Assembly (NCBI GenBank): GCA_902470895.1
Contig: CABRID010000001.1
Coordinates: 6,770 to 70,769, forward strand
DNA: 64,000 nt
Origin: an uncultured Collinsella sp.
Lineage (GTDB): Bacteria > Actinomycetota > Coriobacteriia > Coriobacteriales > Coriobacteriaceae
Direction of reading: 5' to 3'
Below the pieces are notes generated by a model. It worked only from the letters and a program-made list of their open reading frames with translations, did not search any database and was not told the DNA's origin. Both the position numbers and the translations under genes were made by a program. This document shows positions 7,770 to 15,548 of the stretch, in pieces (position 1 is the first letter of the stretch; each line of letters starts with the position of its first letter).

Positions 7770-9290
7770 TTACGCCTGGCGGTAATGGTCAAAGAAGTCG
7801 GCGAGGTCTTCGAGGGACTCTTTGAGTACTTCCATGCGTGGCAGGTACACGATGCGGAAGTGATCGGGCTCGGCCCAGTTAAAGCCGCCGCCGCGCGTGA
7901 TCAGAATCTTCTTCTCGTGCAGCAGGTCGAGGGCAAACTGCTCGTCATCGGTGATGTTGAACTTTTTAACATCCATCTTGGGGAAGATGTAGAACGCCGC
8001 ACGCGGCTTAACCACCGAGATGCCGTCAATCTTGTTGAGCGCCTCATACACAAAGTTGCGCTGCTCGTAGACACGGCCGCCGGGACGGATGTAGTCGTTA
8101 ACGGACTGATGGCCGCCGAGCGCCGTCTGGACGATCGACTGAGCCGGCACGTTGGAGCACAGGCGCATGTTGGAGAGCATGTTGATGCCCATGATGAAGT
8201 CGCTCATGCAGCGCTGGTTGCCCGAAAGCACCATCCAGCCAATGCGATAGCCCGCGATCATGTGCGACTTGGACAGACCGCTAAAGGTGACACAGGGCAG
8301 ATCGGGGGCGAGCGAGGCAATCGAGACGTGCTCGTAGCCGTCCATGCACAGGCGGTCGTAGATCTCATCGGCAAAGATCATCAGCTGATGCCTGCGTGCA
8401 ATCTCGACGATGCCCTCGAGCACCTCGCGCGGATAGACAGAGCCCGTGGGGTTGTTGGGGTTGATGATGACGAGGGCTTTGGTCGCGCTCGTAATCTTGG
8501 ACTCCATATCCTCCAGGTCGGGATACCAATCCGCCTGCTCATCGCACAGATAATGTACGGGATGACCGCCAGCAAGGGTAGCGCACGCCGTCCAGAGCGG
8601 ATAGTCGGGGCTGGGGATCAGAATCTCGTCGCCATTGTCGAGCAGCGCGTTCATCGAAAGCTGAATGAGCTCGGACACGCCGTTGCCCGTGTAGATATGC
8701 TCCATCTGAACGTTGGGCAGGCCTTTGATCTGCGAATACTGCATGATCGCCTTGCGCGCGGAGAACAGGCCACGCGAGTTGGAATAGCCTTCGCAGTCGG
8801 GCAGCTGCTGGCGCATGTCCTTGATGACCTCATCGGGCGTGCGGAAACCGAAGGGCGCCGGGTTGCCGATATTGAGCTTGAGGATGCGCTCGCCCTCGTC
8901 CTCCATACGGGCGGCCTCGTCGACGACGGGACCGCGCACGTCATACAGGACGTTATCGAGCTTGGTGGATTTAGAAAAAGTACGCATGGTGGTGCTCCTT
9001 GCAATTTGAGCTGAGGGATGGGGTTCGGGTTTGGAATCGTTGCGGGGTGATGATGCCTCGCCTTGATCGGCGTCGCCGGCAAGCAGCCAGGTAACATCGA
9101 CCTCCAAAATACGGGCGAGCAGCTCAGCCACATCGCGCCGCGGGATCGTCTTGCCGCTCACATATTGGCTCATCTGACTCTTGCCGAGTTTTTTGCCGAG
9201 CATCTCCGATGCGCGGATCACGTCCGACTGGCGAACGTCGCGATCGGACATAGCCTGTCGCAGGCGATCGCTAAACGTCTCTTGGGCCAC
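7770..9290 (-). CDS. alaA: XRE-family DNA-binding domain fused to AlaA-type alanine aminotransferase
   Basis: A 506-residue fusion. Residues 5-75 are an XRE helix-turn-helix (SQMSQYVSGKTIPRRDVAELL), 76-101 a Pro/Ser-rich linker, and 102-506 a full class I aminotransferase closely matching E. coli AlaA (glutamate-pyruvate aminotransferase) over its whole length. Shared motifs include LNIGNPAPFGF, GNGVSEL, NPNNPTG, FADEIYD and the PLP lysine in FSGLSKSHMIAGYR (about Lys341). The enzyme interconverts pyruvate and alanine. GTG 9290 was chosen because AAGGAGG lies 6 bases upstream; ATG 9341 falls inside the operator and has no ribosome site. A strong internal start at 8987 would give a 405-residue stand-alone enzyme, AlaA's usual length. 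The promoter is covered by palindromes that the XRE domain probably binds, suggesting self-control linked to alanine or PLP state. Confidence 0.85.
   Translation of the reverse strand: MAQETFSDRLRQAMSDRDVRQSDVIRASEMLGKKLGKSQMSQYVSGKTIPRRDVAELLARILEVDVTWLLAGDADQGEASSPRNDSKPEPHPSAQIARSTTMRTFSKSTKLDNVLYDVRGPVVDEAARMEDEGERILKLNIGNPAPFGFRTPDEVIKDMRQQLPDCEGYSNSRGLFSARKAIMQYSQIKGLPNVQMEHIYTGNGVSELIQLSMNALLDNGDEILIPSPDYPLWTACATLAGGHPVHYLCDEQADWYPDLEDMESKITSATKALVIINPNNPTGSVYPREVLEGIVEIARRHQLMIFADEIYDRLCMDGYEHVSIASLAPDLPCVTFSGLSKSHMIAGYRIGWMVLSGNQRCMSDFIMGINMLSNMRLCSNVPAQSIVQTALGGHQSVNDYIRPGGRVYEQRNFVYEALNKIDGISVVKPRAAFYIFPKMDVKKFNITDDEQFALDLLHEKKILITRGGGFNWAEPDHFRIVYLPRMEVLKESLEDLADFFDHYRQA
8987..9000 (-). 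promoter_or_regulatory. Internal ribosome site and ATG for a separate AlaA product
   Basis: On the minus strand AAGGAG (8995-9000) sits 7 bases before an in-frame ATG (8987) exactly where homology to AlaA begins. Initiation here would make a 405-residue enzyme without the DNA-binding domain, beside the full-length fusion. Confidence 0.55.
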
Positions 9291-9311
9291 TAGAACCTCC
9301 TTGCTGGCAAA

Positions 9312-9350
9312 GTTCAATTTATAGAACACGAATTGAACCATGGTTCAATT
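9312..9350. promoter_or_regulatory. Operator palindromes over the alaA-fusion promoter
   Basis: A perfect 20-bp palindrome AATTGAACCATGGTTCAATT fills 9331-9350, and a second one, GTTC-N8-GAAC, fills 9312-9327. On the minus strand a -10 TATAAA (9318-9323) lies inside the second and a -35 TTGAAC (9343-9348, spacing 19) inside the first. The decamer (A/G)GTTCAATTT occurs three times, at 9311, 9342 and 9384. This is the pattern of a repressor site for the XRE domain encoded just downstream. Confidence 0.7.
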
Positions 9351-9452
9351 TAGCAAGCAGTATAACGCCGTACCTCATTCGGAAGTTCAATTTCATAAGA
9401 AAACGTACCGAACTCCGAGATTTGCCCAAAGCGGACAATGACATGCACGCGT

Positions 9453-10310
9453 TTAGAGGTATTCAAGGAATCGAGCAGTGGCAAGCGAAACGTCGGCCGT
9501 TCGATATATGGCGTTGATCTGCCGATGAGGATGTCCCTCGAGTGGGCGCACGGCAACATCGAACTGACAGCGGCGCAAGATGAGCGCGGGAAGAATGCTC
9601 ACGCCCAGGCCGTCCTCAACCATGGCCATAATCGCATAGTCATCCCAGGTCGACAGCTTGGAGCGCACCGTCAGCCCCGCCCGACGGAACAGCGGCGTAA
9701 TCTCGTCATCGGTACCTCGTTCTAGCAGAATAAACTGCTCGTTGGCCAAATCGGCAAGAGAGACGACCCCCGCCGTGGCAAGCAAAGAGTCTGCCGGCAC
9801 TACTGCCATCAACTCGTCGCGCACCAAAGACCGCGATGCCATGCCGTTTTCTCGGGGCTCACGCGGGATAAAGCCCAGGTCGCAGCGGCCTTCCGCCACC
9901 CATTGCTCAATCTCGGAGTAATCACCCATCAGCAGCTCGTAATCGACATCCGGATGATCGGCGCGAAAGCGCGCAATCACCGGCGGCAGCACGTGGGTCG
10001 CCACGCTCGAAAACGTACCGATGCAGATTTTGCCGCGCATGAGCCCGCGCATCTCATCCACGCGTCGCTGCAGGCGGCCAAACTCCTCGCATAACGCCTC
10101 AACCGCAGGCATAACTTGCCGTCCATCGGCAGAAAGTACTACGCCCTCGCGACTGCGGTCGAGCACCTTAAAGCCCCAGTCGGCCTCGAGATCGGCCACC
10201 ATGCGGCTCACGCCCGACTGCGAATAGCTCAGGCGCTCGGCGGCGCGCGTAAAACTGCCGGCGCGCACGGTCTCGAGCAGCACCTGCATCTTTTGAATAT
10301 TCGTTTCCAC
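9453..10310 (-). CDS. LysR-family regulator paired with a DMT exporter
   Basis: A 285-residue LysR-type regulator with helix-turn-helix at 5-62 (SFTRAAERLSYSQSGVSRMV) and a substrate-binding domain from about 90 to the end. GTG 10310 follows GGAGGGG at 4 bases; a longer start at 10331 lacks a ribosome site. It is divergently transcribed from the transporter gene at 10429, the classical arrangement in which a LysR protein controls its neighbour. The TWDDYAIMAMVEDGLGVSIL segment is almost repeated in the LysR protein at 41432-42298, which also faces a DMT gene. The inducer is unknown; a small exported metabolite is likely. Confidence 0.9.
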   Translation of the reverse strand: METNIQKMQVLLETVRAGSFTRAAERLSYSQSGVSRMVADLEADWGFKVLDRSREGVVLSADGRQVMPAVEALCEEFGRLQRRVDEMRGLMRGKICIGTFSSVATHVLPPVIARFRADHPDVDYELLMGDYSEIEQWVAEGRCDLGFIPREPRENGMASRSLVRDELMAVVPADSLLATAGVVSLADLANEQFILLERGTDDEITPLFRRAGLTVRSKLSTWDDYAIMAMVEDGLGVSILPALILRRCQFDVAVRPLEGHPHRQINAIYRTADVSLATARFLEYL

Positions 10311-10357
10311 GGCACCCCTCCACCTTTGCATGAGTTTTTGTCATGTTAGCCATGCAT

Positions 10358-10412
10358 TATATTCGCTTTTCTTCTATTGCCAGTTCGCCCATAGTGAACA
10401 TGCTCGAATATA
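10358..10412. promoter_or_regulatory. Inverted repeat in the divergent LysR/DMT control region
   Basis: TATATTCG (10358-10365) and CGAATATA (10405-10412) are perfect inverted copies 39 bp apart between the two divergent starts. The related interval 42299-42456 contains a similar ATTCGCTTT word. A possible paired binding site for the LysR protein; no -35/-10 was convincing. Confidence 0.3.
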
Positions 10413-10428
10413 GAGGGGACGGAAGCGC

Positions 10429-11340
10429 ATGGACAACGGACTGTTTACGTACTTAGCAGCATTGCTATTGTTTGGCTCCAACGGCATCATCGCCGCTGCC
10501 ATCGCGCTGCCGAGCTCCGATATCGTGCTACTGCGCACGTTTTTGGGCGCCCTCTCGCTTGTCACTATCCTTGCCATCACCCAACGCCATAAACTGCAGG
10601 CGCCATCTCGTCCCCGCGAAGCCGCAGCACTCCTTCTGTCGGGAGCCGCGCTGGGTGCCAGCTGGATTTTTCTGTTCCGTGCCTACCAGACGATCGGCGT
10701 CGGCGTATCCTCGCTGCTGTACTACTGTGGCCCCATCATTGTCATGGCGCTCTCCCCACTCATCTTTGGTGAAAAACTGACCGGCGGCAAAATCGCCGGG
10801 TTTATCGCCGTCGTCTGCGGTGCTTTTCTCATTGCAGCACAAGGTCTAGGCGGCAATATGCCCATTGCGGGTATCGTCTGCGGTATCGCCTCGGCATTTT
10901 GCTATGCGCTGATGGTCATCGCTAGCAAGGGTGCGCCACACATCGAAGGCCTCGAGAACTCCACGCTCCAGGTGAGCGCCGCCTTTGTGACCGCGCTGGT
11001 CCTCACGCTCATCACGCAGGGCGCTCCCTCATTCCTGTCCGCCGGCGTCGCCGCCAGTATTGATTGGCGCGCCGTCGTCATGCTCGGCGTCGTCAACACC
11101 GGCATCGGTTGCCTGCTCTACTTTAGTGCCGTCGCCAAGCTGCCCGTCCAGACCGTCGCGGTCGTCGGCTACCTCGAGCCGCTTTCGGCCGTCGTGTTCT
11201 CGGCCGTCCTTTTGGGCGAAGCCATAACACCGGTCCGCCTGATGGGCGCCGCGCTTATCATCGGCGGCGCGATTTTTTGCGAACTCGCCGGCAAACGCGC
11301 AAACGCCAAGGCTGGCATCGCCCAGACAGTACGTGCTTAA
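10429..11340 (+). CDS. DMT-superfamily (EamA) transporter
   Basis: A 303-residue permease with ten predicted membrane helices, made of two EamA repeats (about 5-135 and 150-290). Such proteins export amino acids, purines or other metabolites; the substrate cannot be read from sequence. It begins directly with a membrane helix (NGLFTYLAALLLFGSNGIIA). The ribosome site GGACGGA is 5 bases before ATG 10429. It is divergent from the LysR gene at 9453-10310, which probably controls it. A weak hairpin at 11375-11398 follows. Confidence 0.88.
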   Translation: MDNGLFTYLAALLLFGSNGIIAAAIALPSSDIVLLRTFLGALSLVTILAITQRHKLQAPSRPREAAALLLSGAALGASWIFLFRAYQTIGVGVSSLLYYCGPIIVMALSPLIFGEKLTGGKIAGFIAVVCGAFLIAAQGLGGNMPIAGIVCGIASAFCYALMVIASKGAPHIEGLENSTLQVSAAFVTALVLTLITQGAPSFLSAGVAASIDWRAVVMLGVVNTGIGCLLYFSAVAKLPVQTVAVVGYLEPLSAVVFSAVLLGEAITPVRLMGAALIIGGAIFCELAGKRANAKAGIAQTVRA

Positions 11341-11374
11341 AAGCCCCTGCTTTGAAATGCTACCTGCGTAGATA

Positions 11375-11398
11375 AATAATCCCCAGCTGAGGATTATT
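11375..11398. terminator. Weak hairpin after the DMT gene
   Basis: Arms AATAATCC and GGATTATT around an 8-base loop, 35 bp after the DMT stop. No clear T-run follows, so termination is uncertain. Confidence 0.35.
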
Positions 11399-11455
11399 GT
11401 CTAAAATAACCTGATGTGCCAAACTGCTCTTGTATGTATAAAGACGGCATAAAGA

Positions 11456-11476
11456 TTATCTGTCCTAAACAGATAA
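11456..11476 (+). other. Leader hairpin just upstream of kup
   Basis: TTATCTGT-CCTAA-ACAGATAA, a perfect 8-bp stem ending 10 bases before the AAGGGAG ribosome site of kup. It could act as an operator or affect translation. I looked for the ydaO c-di-AMP riboswitch often found before kup genes and did not see its consensus. Confidence 0.35.
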
Positions 11477-11498
11477 CCGGATGTCTAAGGGAGTCCAC

Positions 11499-13646
11499 GT
11501 GGCACACAACAAACTGGAGGCAAGCCCCCAAGACCAGCGTGGTCAAGGCGGGCACGGAGCCATCCCCCTCTCCGCTGGCATGCTGCTTGTAACGCTCGGC
11601 GTCGTCTATGGCGACATCGGCACGAGCCCCATGTACACCATGAAATCAATCGTCGCCAACAACGGCGGCATCGGTACCGTCAGCGAGGACATGATCCTGG
11701 GCGCGCTTTCGCTCGTCATCTGGACCATGACACTCGTGACCACGGTCAAGTACGTGGTAATCGCCATGAAGGCCGACAACCACAACGAAGGCGGCATCTT
11801 CGCCCTGTTTAGCCTGGTGCGAAAAGTGGCACCATGGCTGATCCTACCTGCCATGATCGGCGGCGCGGCGCTGCTTGGCGACGGCCAGACCAACGTCATC
11901 ATCATCACCATCATCATTATCTGCGGCCTATTTGCCATGCAGCGCGCCGGTACCTCGTCGATCGGCAAGCTGTTCGGCCCGCTCATGACGTTGTGGTTCC
12001 TGTTCCTGGCAGGCGCCGGCCTGTTCAACATGCTCGGCAACCTGTCCATCCTGCGCGCGCTCAACCCCATCCGCGGCATCATGTTCCTGTTCTCGCCCAT
12101 CAACCACTCGGGCATCATGGTGCTCGGCTTTGTCTTCCTGTCGACGACCGGCGCCGAGGCCCTCTACTCGGACATGGGCCACGTTGGCAAGGCCAACATC
12201 TATGCATCCTGGCCGTTTGTTAAGGCGGCCCTTATCCTCAACTATCTGGGTCAGGGAGCTTGGCTGCTCGCCAATAACTCCAACCCCCAGATGCTCGCGA
12301 TGGATATCGTCAACCCGTTTTATATGATGCTTCCCGAACCCCTGCGCCCCTTTGCCATCGTGCTTTCGGCCGTAGCGGCCATCATCGCCTCGCAGGCGCT
12401 CATCACCGGCTCGTTCTCGCTGGTATCCGAGGCCACGCGCCTCAACCTTATGCCGCATCTGCGCATCCACTACCCCAGCGACACCAAGGGCCAGCTCTAT
12501 ATTCCGCTCGTCAACAACATCATGTGGGTCGGCTGCATCTTCATCGTGCTGCTGTTCCAAAACTCCGAGCGCATGGAGAGCGCCTACGGCCTCGCCATTA
12601 CCGTGACCATGCTCATGACCACGACGCTTTTGACGAGCTATATCGCTGGCATTCTCAAGCACAAGCTGGGCGCCTGCGTCTTCGCCCTGCTCTTCGGTGC
12701 CATTGAGCTGTGCTTCTTTGCCTCGTGCCTCACCATGTTCTTTGACGGCGGCTATGTGATGATCTTCCTGGCCGCACTGCTGTTTGGCCTTATGTACGTG
12801 TGGCGCCGTGGCACCGCCATCGAGCGCACGCAGACGATTCTGTTGCCCGTCTCCAAGTACATCGATCAGCTCAACCGCCTGCGCAACGACGAGACCTATC
12901 CCGTGCTCGCCGACAATCTGGTATTTCTCACCAACAGCCCCGACCCGCTCACGCTCGACCGCGACGTGCTCTATTCCATCCTGGATAAGCATCCCAAGCG
13001 CGCCAAGGCATATTGGTTCATTAACGTGCACGTTACCGACGAACCCTATACGCACGAGTATTCCGTCGAGACCTTTGGCACGGACTTCCTCTTCCGCGTT
13101 CGCCTGGACCTGGGCTTTAAAGTCAACCAGCGCGTCAACGCTTATCTGCGTCAGATCGTCGGCGACTTGATGGCATCGGGCGAGCTGCCGCCGCAACATC
13201 ACACCTACTCCATCTACGAGACACGCGGCAACGTGGGTGACTTCCGCTTTTGCATGCTGCGCAAGATGCTTGCCCCCGAAACGGACATCAACCGCAATGA
13301 CCACCGCGTGATGGCCATCAAGTACGCCGTCCGCCGCGCCTGCGGAAGCCCGGCACGCTGGTACGGTCTCGAGAACTCGGCCATCATCATCGAGTACGTG
13401 CCGCTGTTTGCCCGCATGCGCCCGGCCGTTAAGCTCGTGCGCACCCAGGTGCCGCTCGAGGTTCAGATCGAAGAGGCCGAGGAAACGGAAGTCGACATCT
13501 TCTCGGACGACTTGGTCAACGGCAACGAAGCCGGTAAGGACATGAACGTCGATCCCACCGAGTTGCTCGAGAGCGTCGCCGATACGCCCGAACAGCAACA
13601 GCTCGACGGCCTCGAGAACGAACAACTCAACGACGCCAACTTCTAG
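11499..13646 (+). CDS. kup: Kup-family low-affinity K+ transporter
   Basis: A 715-residue membrane protein importing K+ with H+. The N-terminal signature LGVVYGDIGTSPMYT is the first helix of KUP/HAK transporters. About twelve helices follow up to residue 450, then a cytoplasmic C-terminal domain with VHVTDEPY and YSIYETRGNVGDFRFCM. The last 60 residues are very acidic. GTG 11499 is preferred because AAGGGAG lies 5 bases upstream; ATG 11481 is in frame but has no ribosome site and would add six residues. The gene stands alone, bounded by hairpins, with no Ktr/Trk genes nearby. Confidence 0.93.
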   Translation: MAHNKLEASPQDQRGQGGHGAIPLSAGMLLVTLGVVYGDIGTSPMYTMKSIVANNGGIGTVSEDMILGALSLVIWTMTLVTTVKYVVIAMKADNHNEGGIFALFSLVRKVAPWLILPAMIGGAALLGDGQTNVIIITIIIICGLFAMQRAGTSSIGKLFGPLMTLWFLFLAGAGLFNMLGNLSILRALNPIRGIMFLFSPINHSGIMVLGFVFLSTTGAEALYSDMGHVGKANIYASWPFVKAALILNYLGQGAWLLANNSNPQMLAMDIVNPFYMMLPEPLRPFAIVLSAVAAIIASQALITGSFSLVSEATRLNLMPHLRIHYPSDTKGQLYIPLVNNIMWVGCIFIVLLFQNSERMESAYGLAITVTMLMTTTLLTSYIAGILKHKLGACVFALLFGAIELCFFASCLTMFFDGGYVMIFLAALLFGLMYVWRRGTAIERTQTILLPVSKYIDQLNRLRNDETYPVLADNLVFLTNSPDPLTLDRDVLYSILDKHPKRAKAYWFINVHVTDEPYTHEYSVETFGTDFLFRVRLDLGFKVNQRVNAYLRQIVGDLMASGELPPQHHTYSIYETRGNVGDFRFCMLRKMLAPETDINRNDHRVMAIKYAVRRACGSPARWYGLENSAIIIEYVPLFARMRPAVKLVRTQVPLEVQIEEAEETEVDIFSDDLVNGNEAGKDMNVDPTELLESVADTPEQQQLDGLENEQLNDANF

Positions 13647-13666
13647 CGACGTCACAAATCAACGAC

Positions 13667-13706
13667 AGCGGCCCTGCACCTCACGGGAGATGCAGGGCCG
13701 CTTTGC
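13667..13706 (+). terminator. Terminator after kup
   Basis: Perfect 12-bp arms AGCGGCCCTGCA and TGCAGGGCCGCT around a 12-base loop, followed by TTTGCATT; 21 bp after the kup stop and 20 bp before the convergent hydrolase stop. Confidence 0.8.
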
Positions 13707-13725
13707 ATTGCGGTAAAGCTATCGG

Positions 13726-14691
13726 CTACGAACGACGCGGCTCGGGAACCACGAGTCTATCGGGGCTCGCGCCCTCGGCATCCATCAGGCTCACGTAGCG
13801 AATCGACGGATCCCCATACATCGCGTAGTAATAATTGCCCGTGCGCGCGCTAAAGCATCCGGTGTAGATAGTCTTCTCGAACTTGCCATCGCCCATCCTG
13901 GACGCTCCCTCGATCATCACCACGCCCTCGAGCGAGCGGAACATGCGAACGACGTTTTCGGTCTCGCTCTCCTTTTGCGGGTAATTGGCATTGAGGTACG
14001 CCGCCTTTACAAAACGGCTCGGCGAATAGCAATCGCCCGGAATGCCGCGCATGCCGGCACCGGCTCCATAGGGCTTGAGCTCGGCGCTACGCCATGTCGC
14101 CGTCTGCGGAAAATCGCTTGTGGCGGTGATATAGGTGCGTAGGTTTTCCATATGCCACGGGAAGGTCGGCTGATTGGCAAGGGTGTCGACCGGATCGTCG
14201 TATACATGCAGGCCGTCAGTCATCATCTCGACCACGATGCTGCGCTGGCTGTCGCCGATAATCCAATGGAGCAGTGACACGCCCAGCCCCTCTCCGGCAG
14301 ATTTGGCGACAATCACCGTGTCGCGCAGCGCGGCCTCGACCTCATCGACCGTCGAGAACGTCGCTGCCACCCACAGGGGAAACTCATAGGCCGCGATATT
14401 GGTCTTGCCGTCGACAGGGCCCTCGGCATACTCGGCATAACCCGGGAAATTGAGACCCGCCACGGCGAGGCCCGCATCGTTGCCGCAATCGAAGAACATA
14501 GGGTAGTTCCTGTAATCGATGCACATACCGATCACCGCGTGCGCCGCTGTCGCGTCGTCGATAAACGAATACGGAATGTGAAACCCGCGCGGCATCACGC
14601 GAACCTGTTGGCCGTAGTCAAAGCTCCAGTCGAGATTGCGGCCCAGATACATGTGGCCAGAATTATCGGTAAATCGAATACTCGTACACAT
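13726..14691 (-). CDS. bsh: Bile salt hydrolase (choloylglycine hydrolase)
   Basis: A 321-residue N-terminal-nucleophile hydrolase that frees glycine or taurine from conjugated bile acids. Cys2 becomes the nucleophile after Met removal. The other active-site residues are in place: Arg18 and Asp21 (GRNLDW), Asn81 (GLNFPGY), Asn173 (LANQPTF) and Arg226 (SPSRFVKA). The start is fixed by this chemistry at ATG 14691, with AGGAGG 4 bases upstream. Length and lack of a signal peptide match cytosolic bile salt hydrolases rather than penicillin V acylases, although an acylase activity cannot be excluded. It is a single gene, convergent with kup. It points to life in the bile-exposed intestine. Confidence 0.92.
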   Translation of the reverse strand: MCTSIRFTDNSGHMYLGRNLDWSFDYGQQVRVMPRGFHIPYSFIDDATAAHAVIGMCIDYRNYPMFFDCGNDAGLAVAGLNFPGYAEYAEGPVDGKTNIAAYEFPLWVAATFSTVDEVEAALRDTVIVAKSAGEGLGVSLLHWIIGDSQRSIVVEMMTDGLHVYDDPVDTLANQPTFPWHMENLRTYITATSDFPQTATWRSAELKPYGAGAGMRGIPGDCYSPSRFVKAAYLNANYPQKESETENVVRMFRSLEGVVMIEGASRMGDGKFEKTIYTGCFSARTGNYYYAMYGDPSIRYVSLMDAEGASPDRLVVPEPRRS

Positions 14692-14748
14692 AGCGCCTCC
14701 TAGCTTTACGTTCTTGCTAATTTCATTGTCTCCAAACAAAAAGGCGCT

Positions 14749-14791
14749 AAACACAAAAGCCCGGACATGACAACAATGTCATGCCCGGACT
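14749..14791 (-). terminator. Intrinsic terminator downstream of the second deformylase-like gene
   Basis: 15-bp arms (14758-14772 and 14777-14791, with two G-U type positions) around ACAA, followed on the minus strand by TTTTGTGTTT. It lies about 145 bases after the deformylase-like stop, so that transcript should carry a long structured 3' tail. Confidence 0.75.
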
Positions 14792-14828
14792 ATTCAAACA
14801 GGATAAACTCAACCAAGTTAACCCCGCA

Positions 14829-14942
14829 GGTCGTCTAAGGGGTCAAAGTGCCGCAGATTGCCACGAAAGAGGAGCGAAGCGTACTTAAGGTACGCGAGCG
14901 ACGATTGAGCGGCAAGGTGCGGTGCTTTGGTCCCCTTAGACC
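14829..14942. repeat. 114-bp folded element abutting a stop codon
   Basis: Two long imperfect inverted arms (14829-14862 and 14911-14942, about 28 of 32 positions pairing) enclose an inner perfect hairpin GCGTAC-TTAAG-GTACGC (14879-14895). On the minus strand the outer arm contains the TAA stop of the deformylase-like gene (14936-14938). The element lies between that stop and the terminator at 14749-14791. It may be a mobile palindromic repeat, a transcript-stabilising structure or a 3'-derived small RNA. I see only one copy in this window. Confidence 0.55.
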
Positions 14943-15355
14943 AACTTTCCAAGACAGTGATCGATCATATGCTGGATCATCTGTGCCTCAAAGCCCGCGT
15001 AGTCGCGGCGGCACTCCTTCATCTTGCCGTCGACAATCTGGTCAAAGGCAACCTTGCACTTGATATAGCGCGTGGACTTGGTGACCTCCCCGTGCGTCAG
15101 GCAGCTCTCCTCCATCTTGCTGGCACCCAGGCCAAACACCAGACGGGGGTTGTACAGCACATGGGGCTCGCCGGCGTCGTCCAGATAGACGCAGACCTTC
15201 TTGGTGACGCCGATCTGGTTGGCGGCAAGGCAGCCGGCATCGTCGAGCGACTTGATGGTATCGATCAGGTCCTGTGCCACCGACTCGTCCTCGACGGTCG
15301 CGACCTCGCAACGCTGGGACAGAATAGCCTCGTCGTGGCAGAGCTCTTTAATCAT
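14936..15355 (-). CDS. Deformylase-like protein lacking the catalytic glutamate
   Basis: A 139-residue paralogue of the deformylase-like protein at 968-1378. Motif 1 is GCLAANQIG with Gln47 present. Motif 2 is ESCLT (Cys85 present, the usual Gly is Ser84). Motif 3 is HMIDH at 129-133, so the catalytic Glu of HExDH is Met130. Metal binding may persist, but deformylation by the normal mechanism should not. ATG 15355 is preferred over 15367 because GGAGG lies 5 bases before it and its MIKEL start matches the paralogue's MIKPI. Divergent from the purine permease across 193 bp. Its 3' end merges into the folded element at 14829-14942. Confidence 0.8.
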   Translation of the reverse strand: MIKELCHDEAILSQRCEVATVEDESVAQDLIDTIKSLDDAGCLAANQIGVTKKVCVYLDDAGEPHVLYNPRLVFGLGASKMEESCLTHGEVTKSTRYIKCKVAFDQIVDGKMKECRRDYAGFEAQMIQHMIDHCLGKLV

Positions 15356-15548
15356 ACGTTCCTCCATAGGGGTCGTTGTAACTGCTTAAGTATACGGTAC
15401 CCACACATTTTCATGCGAAAAATACCGTCCGTCTGCTACAAAGCGCCGAACATCAACATGCGAGGAACATCAACCTTTCAAAGGCGATATAGTAGTTGAG
15501 TTCGTGTCAATCGGCCTAAACTCGGGGCCGAACAAGGAAAGGGTATGC

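Noticed and set aside
9350..9559. Small minus-strand frame upstream of the aminotransferase fusion
   Set aside because: It overlaps the 3' end of the LysR gene in another frame and the operator region, has no homologous features and no ribosome site.
11341..11498. ydaO c-di-AMP riboswitch upstream of kup
   Set aside because: Expected from the gene family, but the conserved aptamer sequences are not present; only a simple hairpin is seen.
11928..13655. Long minus-strand frame opposite kup
   Set aside because: Low-complexity His/Gln/Glu-rich product typical of GC-driven antisense frames; kup on the plus strand is unambiguous.
15356..15548. Purine riboswitch upstream of the purine permease
   Set aside because: The TATA...ATA stem and conserved loop words of the guanine/adenine aptamer could not be found.
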